This document shows, in pieces, positions 14,083 through 15,839 of a DNA stretch of 15,839 bases. The stretch is from an uncultured Flammeovirgaceae bacterium (GTDB lineage: Bacteria; Bacteroidota; Bacteroidia; Cytophagales; Cyclobacteriaceae): contig CAMPJM010000028.1 of assembly GCA_946886805.1 (NCBI GenBank), forward strand, positions 1-15,839. Reading direction: 5' to 3'. The stretch's first letter is position 1, and each line of letters starts with the position of its first letter. The notes beneath the pieces are model-generated. The model saw nothing but the letters and a program-made list of their open reading frames with translations, did no database searches and was not told the origin of the DNA. Position numbers and translations under genes: made by a program.

Positions 14083-14967
14083 ATGAAGCAGATGATATTT
14101 TTCGCTATTTTAGGTTTGTCCTTGCTTTCGTGCAAGGGGATAAAAGAGAAAGTAGAAAAAAATGATATGGAAACAACTCTAACTGAGGGCACAGCTTTTA
14201 ATAATGGCTATTCTGATGTGAACGGCTTGACAATGTATTATGAAATATACGGAGAAGGAGAACCTCTTGTATTGATACACGGGGGCGGTTCTACGATTCA
14301 AACTGCATTTGGAAGGGTAATTCCAATTTTAGCCAGGCACAGGCAAGTTATAGCGGTAGAACTACAAGCTCACGGCAGAACTAGCGATAGAGAAGGCGAA
14401 GTTTCATTTGAACAGGACGCTGATGACGTTGCAAGCCTCTTGAAAAATTTAAACATTGCCAAAGCTGATTTTTTTGGTTTTAGCAATGGCGGTACCACTG
14501 CTTTGCAAATCGCCATTCGTCATCCGCAATTAGTAAACAAGATCATCGCAGCTTCAGCACTTTGTAAGCGTAACGGTGTTCCTGCTCAGTTTTGGGATTT
14601 TATGAAACAGGCACGATTGGAAAATATGCCGCAACAATTAAAAGATGCATATAGAGAAGTTGCCTCTGACCCCAATGGTTTACAGGTAATGCACGACAAG
14701 GACGCAAAAAGAATGGTTGATTTTAAAGATATTGCAGATGAAAAAATTAAATCCGTTGAAGCACCGACGCTGATTATTATTGGCGATAAAGATATTATAA
14801 CGCCGGAGCACGCAATTGAAATGCACCGACTAATTGCCAACTCGGACTTGGCAATAATTCCCGGCGGACATGGCGAGTATATTGGAGAAATAACAACACT
14901 AAAGCCAGGCCATCGAGAAAGTGATTTTATTGTTCCGATGATTGAAAATTTCCTTGACAAACCGTAA
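14083..14967 (+). CDS. Alpha/beta hydrolase lipoprotein
   Basis: This is a 294-residue hydrolase exported as a lipoprotein. The signal MKQMIFFAILGLSLLSC has a lipobox with Cys17, and an acidic and lysine-rich linker runs to about residue 45. The alpha/beta-hydrolase domain has an oxyanion motif LIHGGGST at 64-71 and a nucleophile elbow GFSNGG with Ser134. An acid is likely in IIIGDKDIIT (Asp235 or Asp237), and the histidine GGHGEY is His263. The triad is complete, so the enzyme should be active, most likely as an esterase or a hydrolase of small esters or amides in the periplasm. The substrate is unknown. The chosen ATG gives the signal peptide directly. It lies just beyond the last attC-like site and may or may not have entered as a cassette. 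Confidence 0.88.
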   Translation: MKQMIFFAILGLSLLSCKGIKEKVEKNDMETTLTEGTAFNNGYSDVNGLTMYYEIYGEGEPLVLIHGGGSTIQTAFGRVIPILARHRQVIAVELQAHGRTSDREGEVSFEQDADDVASLLKNLNIAKADFFGFSNGGTTALQIAIRHPQLVNKIIAASALCKRNGVPAQFWDFMKQARLENMPQQLKDAYREVASDPNGLQVMHDKDAKRMVDFKDIADEKIKSVEAPTLIIIGDKDIITPEHAIEMHRLIANSDLAIIPGGHGEYIGEITTLKPGHRESDFIVPMIENFLDKP

Positions 14968-15159
14968 GGGATCAGAAATGAAAACAGATTGCCATCTATA
15001 ATCAAGCACGCTTATTGGTGGTGCAGGCCGAAAGGAACTTTTGCTGCTTCAGGGAAATTACGAGAAATATTAACTTTAAATGTTGATACATATTCAAACT
15101 TTGAGGACGCAGACCTTGGCGGCGGAGTAAAATTAGGTTATAATTTTCAGCTCAAATAG
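14968..15159 (+). pseudogene. Possible C-terminal remnant of an outer-membrane beta-barrel protein
   Basis: No gene with a start codon is seen here, but one frame (the hydrolase frame continued past its stop) is open to TAG at 15157-15159. It ends LREILTLNVDTYSNFEDADL followed by GGGVKLGYNFQLK. Alternating hydrophobic residues and a final short strand ending in an aromatic-rich YNFQLK are typical of the last strand of Bacteroidetes outer-membrane barrels. The likely extent is 15050-15159; the part before it looks non-coding. If real, this is the tail of a gene lost by deletion at a recombination point. It could also be chance. Confidence 0.35.
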
Positions 15160-15250
15160 ATTAGCCCGCCTCCGTGGTCTTGTGATACACAAACCGCCTA
15201 TTGCAAAGGCAATTGAAGAAAAAAGCAGCGTTAATTTTAACAACCTATAC

Positions 15251-15839
15251 ATGGATGAAAATTTAAAGTACATAGAAGAGAATTTTATTGAACTTCACCA
15301 TCTCTGTGAAATGGCTCAAATTTCAGTTGAAGAACTAGATCGGTTAATTGAAGACAGAGTTATCCCTGAACCGTCCTACATTATTCAAGTCGAACATTCC
15401 ATAACATCGCCTTTAAATGATCACTATAAATGTTCAACGACCAAAAAGTATTTCGCAAACGGCCTTGTTGATCTAATAAAACAAAATTTGTCTCTGAAAG
15501 AACCCGGTAGCTTTAAAGAAAAGTTTAAAAAGGAATTTTTAGAACAACTTTTAAAACACAGAAATAAAGAATACGCGTACGGGAATATTTTTAGCGAAAA
15601 TGGTTTTATAGACGAGGAACAATTTGAATTGGCATTTGAAAAAGAATGGGATTTTTATTGTACGGGCGTTTATGGGATATGTACTTTAAATGCAACTGAA
15701 AAAGAAATTGTTGAAAAGGAAATTGCAGTTAAGAAATTGATAGAATTCAATAAGCAATTTTTAAACAGGCCATTAACTGATACCGAAAAGGATCAATTGA
15801 AAGAACTTAACAACGAATTTAATAAAATAGCAAGTCCTT
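15251..15839 (+). CDS. Probable DUF6058 family protein, C-terminus outside window
   Basis: The reading frame is open from the ATG at 15251 to the window edge (196 codons). It begins MDENLKYIEENFIELHHLCE, with a helical, helix-turn-helix-like opening (MAQISVEELDRLIEDRVIPE) and the motif PSYIIQVEHSITSPLNDHY. It continues with a charged helical region containing EYAYGNIFSENGFIDEEQFE and WDFYCTGVYGICTLNATEKE. This pattern fits my memory of the DUF6058 family, which databases associate loosely with natural-product gene clusters, though no reaction is known. There is no signal peptide or membrane helix. The assignment is from recall of the family and needs a profile search. Confidence 0.6.
   Translation, partial: MDENLKYIEENFIELHHLCEMAQISVEELDRLIEDRVIPEPSYIIQVEHSITSPLNDHYKCSTTKKYFANGLVDLIKQNLSLKEPGSFKEKFKKEFLEQLLKHRNKEYAYGNIFSENGFIDEEQFELAFEKEWDFYCTGVYGICTLNATEKEIVEKEIAVKKLIEFNKQFLNRPLTDTEKDQLKELNNEFNKIASP

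Noticed and set aside
14586..15005. 139-codon minus-strand ORF opposite the hydrolase
   Set aside because: It is antisense to a hydrolase with a complete catalytic triad and shows no family features of its own.

Overview
The window looks like part of a chromosome from the Bacteroidota, probably a marine or soil Cytophagia-type bacterium. The evidence is the protein families (a MacB/FtsX-type exporter of the Bacteroidetes form, a short Crp/Fnr regulator next to a DoxX-like protein, a DUF1569 protein, a probable DUF6058 protein), the moderately AT-rich DNA, and mostly weak Shine-Dalgarno sequences. The species cannot be fixed from the sequence.

Region 1 (1-5777, minus strand) encodes a tripartite ABC efflux system. 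Reading leftwards, it has an HlyD/CusB-type membrane fusion protein, a TolC-like outer membrane factor, a LolD/MacB-type ATPase and two FtsX-family permeases, the second cut by the window edge. A strong hairpin between the TolC gene and the ATPase gene probably works as a terminator or attenuator. The leader of the first gene carries a perfect 13-base complement of its own start region.

Region 2 (5778-7750) is an intergenic region with paired short repeats, followed on the plus strand by a DUF1569 gene, a Crp/Fnr-family regulator and a DoxX-like membrane protein. Region 3 (7751-8294) lies between convergent genes. It holds three large REP/MITE-like hairpin units of 95-98 bp, all bounded by the same CCTATAAGG / CCTTATAGG arms. 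Region 4 (8295-9326, minus) is a secreted PhoD-type phosphatase.

Region 5 (about 9629-13945) is the most unusual part. It is a run of small plus-strand genes of mostly unknown function, and each gene or gene pair is followed by an imperfect inverted repeat of roughly 115-150 bp that has the layout of an integron attC recombination site. Four of these sites are convincing and two are degenerate. No integrase is in the window, so the array resembles a CALIN (attC cluster lacking an integrase). Its cargo includes a lipocalin-like secreted protein, a GRAM/PH-like membrane protein, a toxin-antitoxin pair whose ParE-type toxin is frameshifted, a multi-spanning membrane protein, and an ORF interrupted by two in-frame stop codons. 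The array therefore looks old and partly decayed.

Region 6 (13946-15839) holds a lipoprotein alpha/beta hydrolase, a short remnant resembling the C-terminus of an outer-membrane beta-barrel, and the start of a probable DUF6058 gene that runs off the right edge. I recognised no tRNA, rRNA or CRISPR array.
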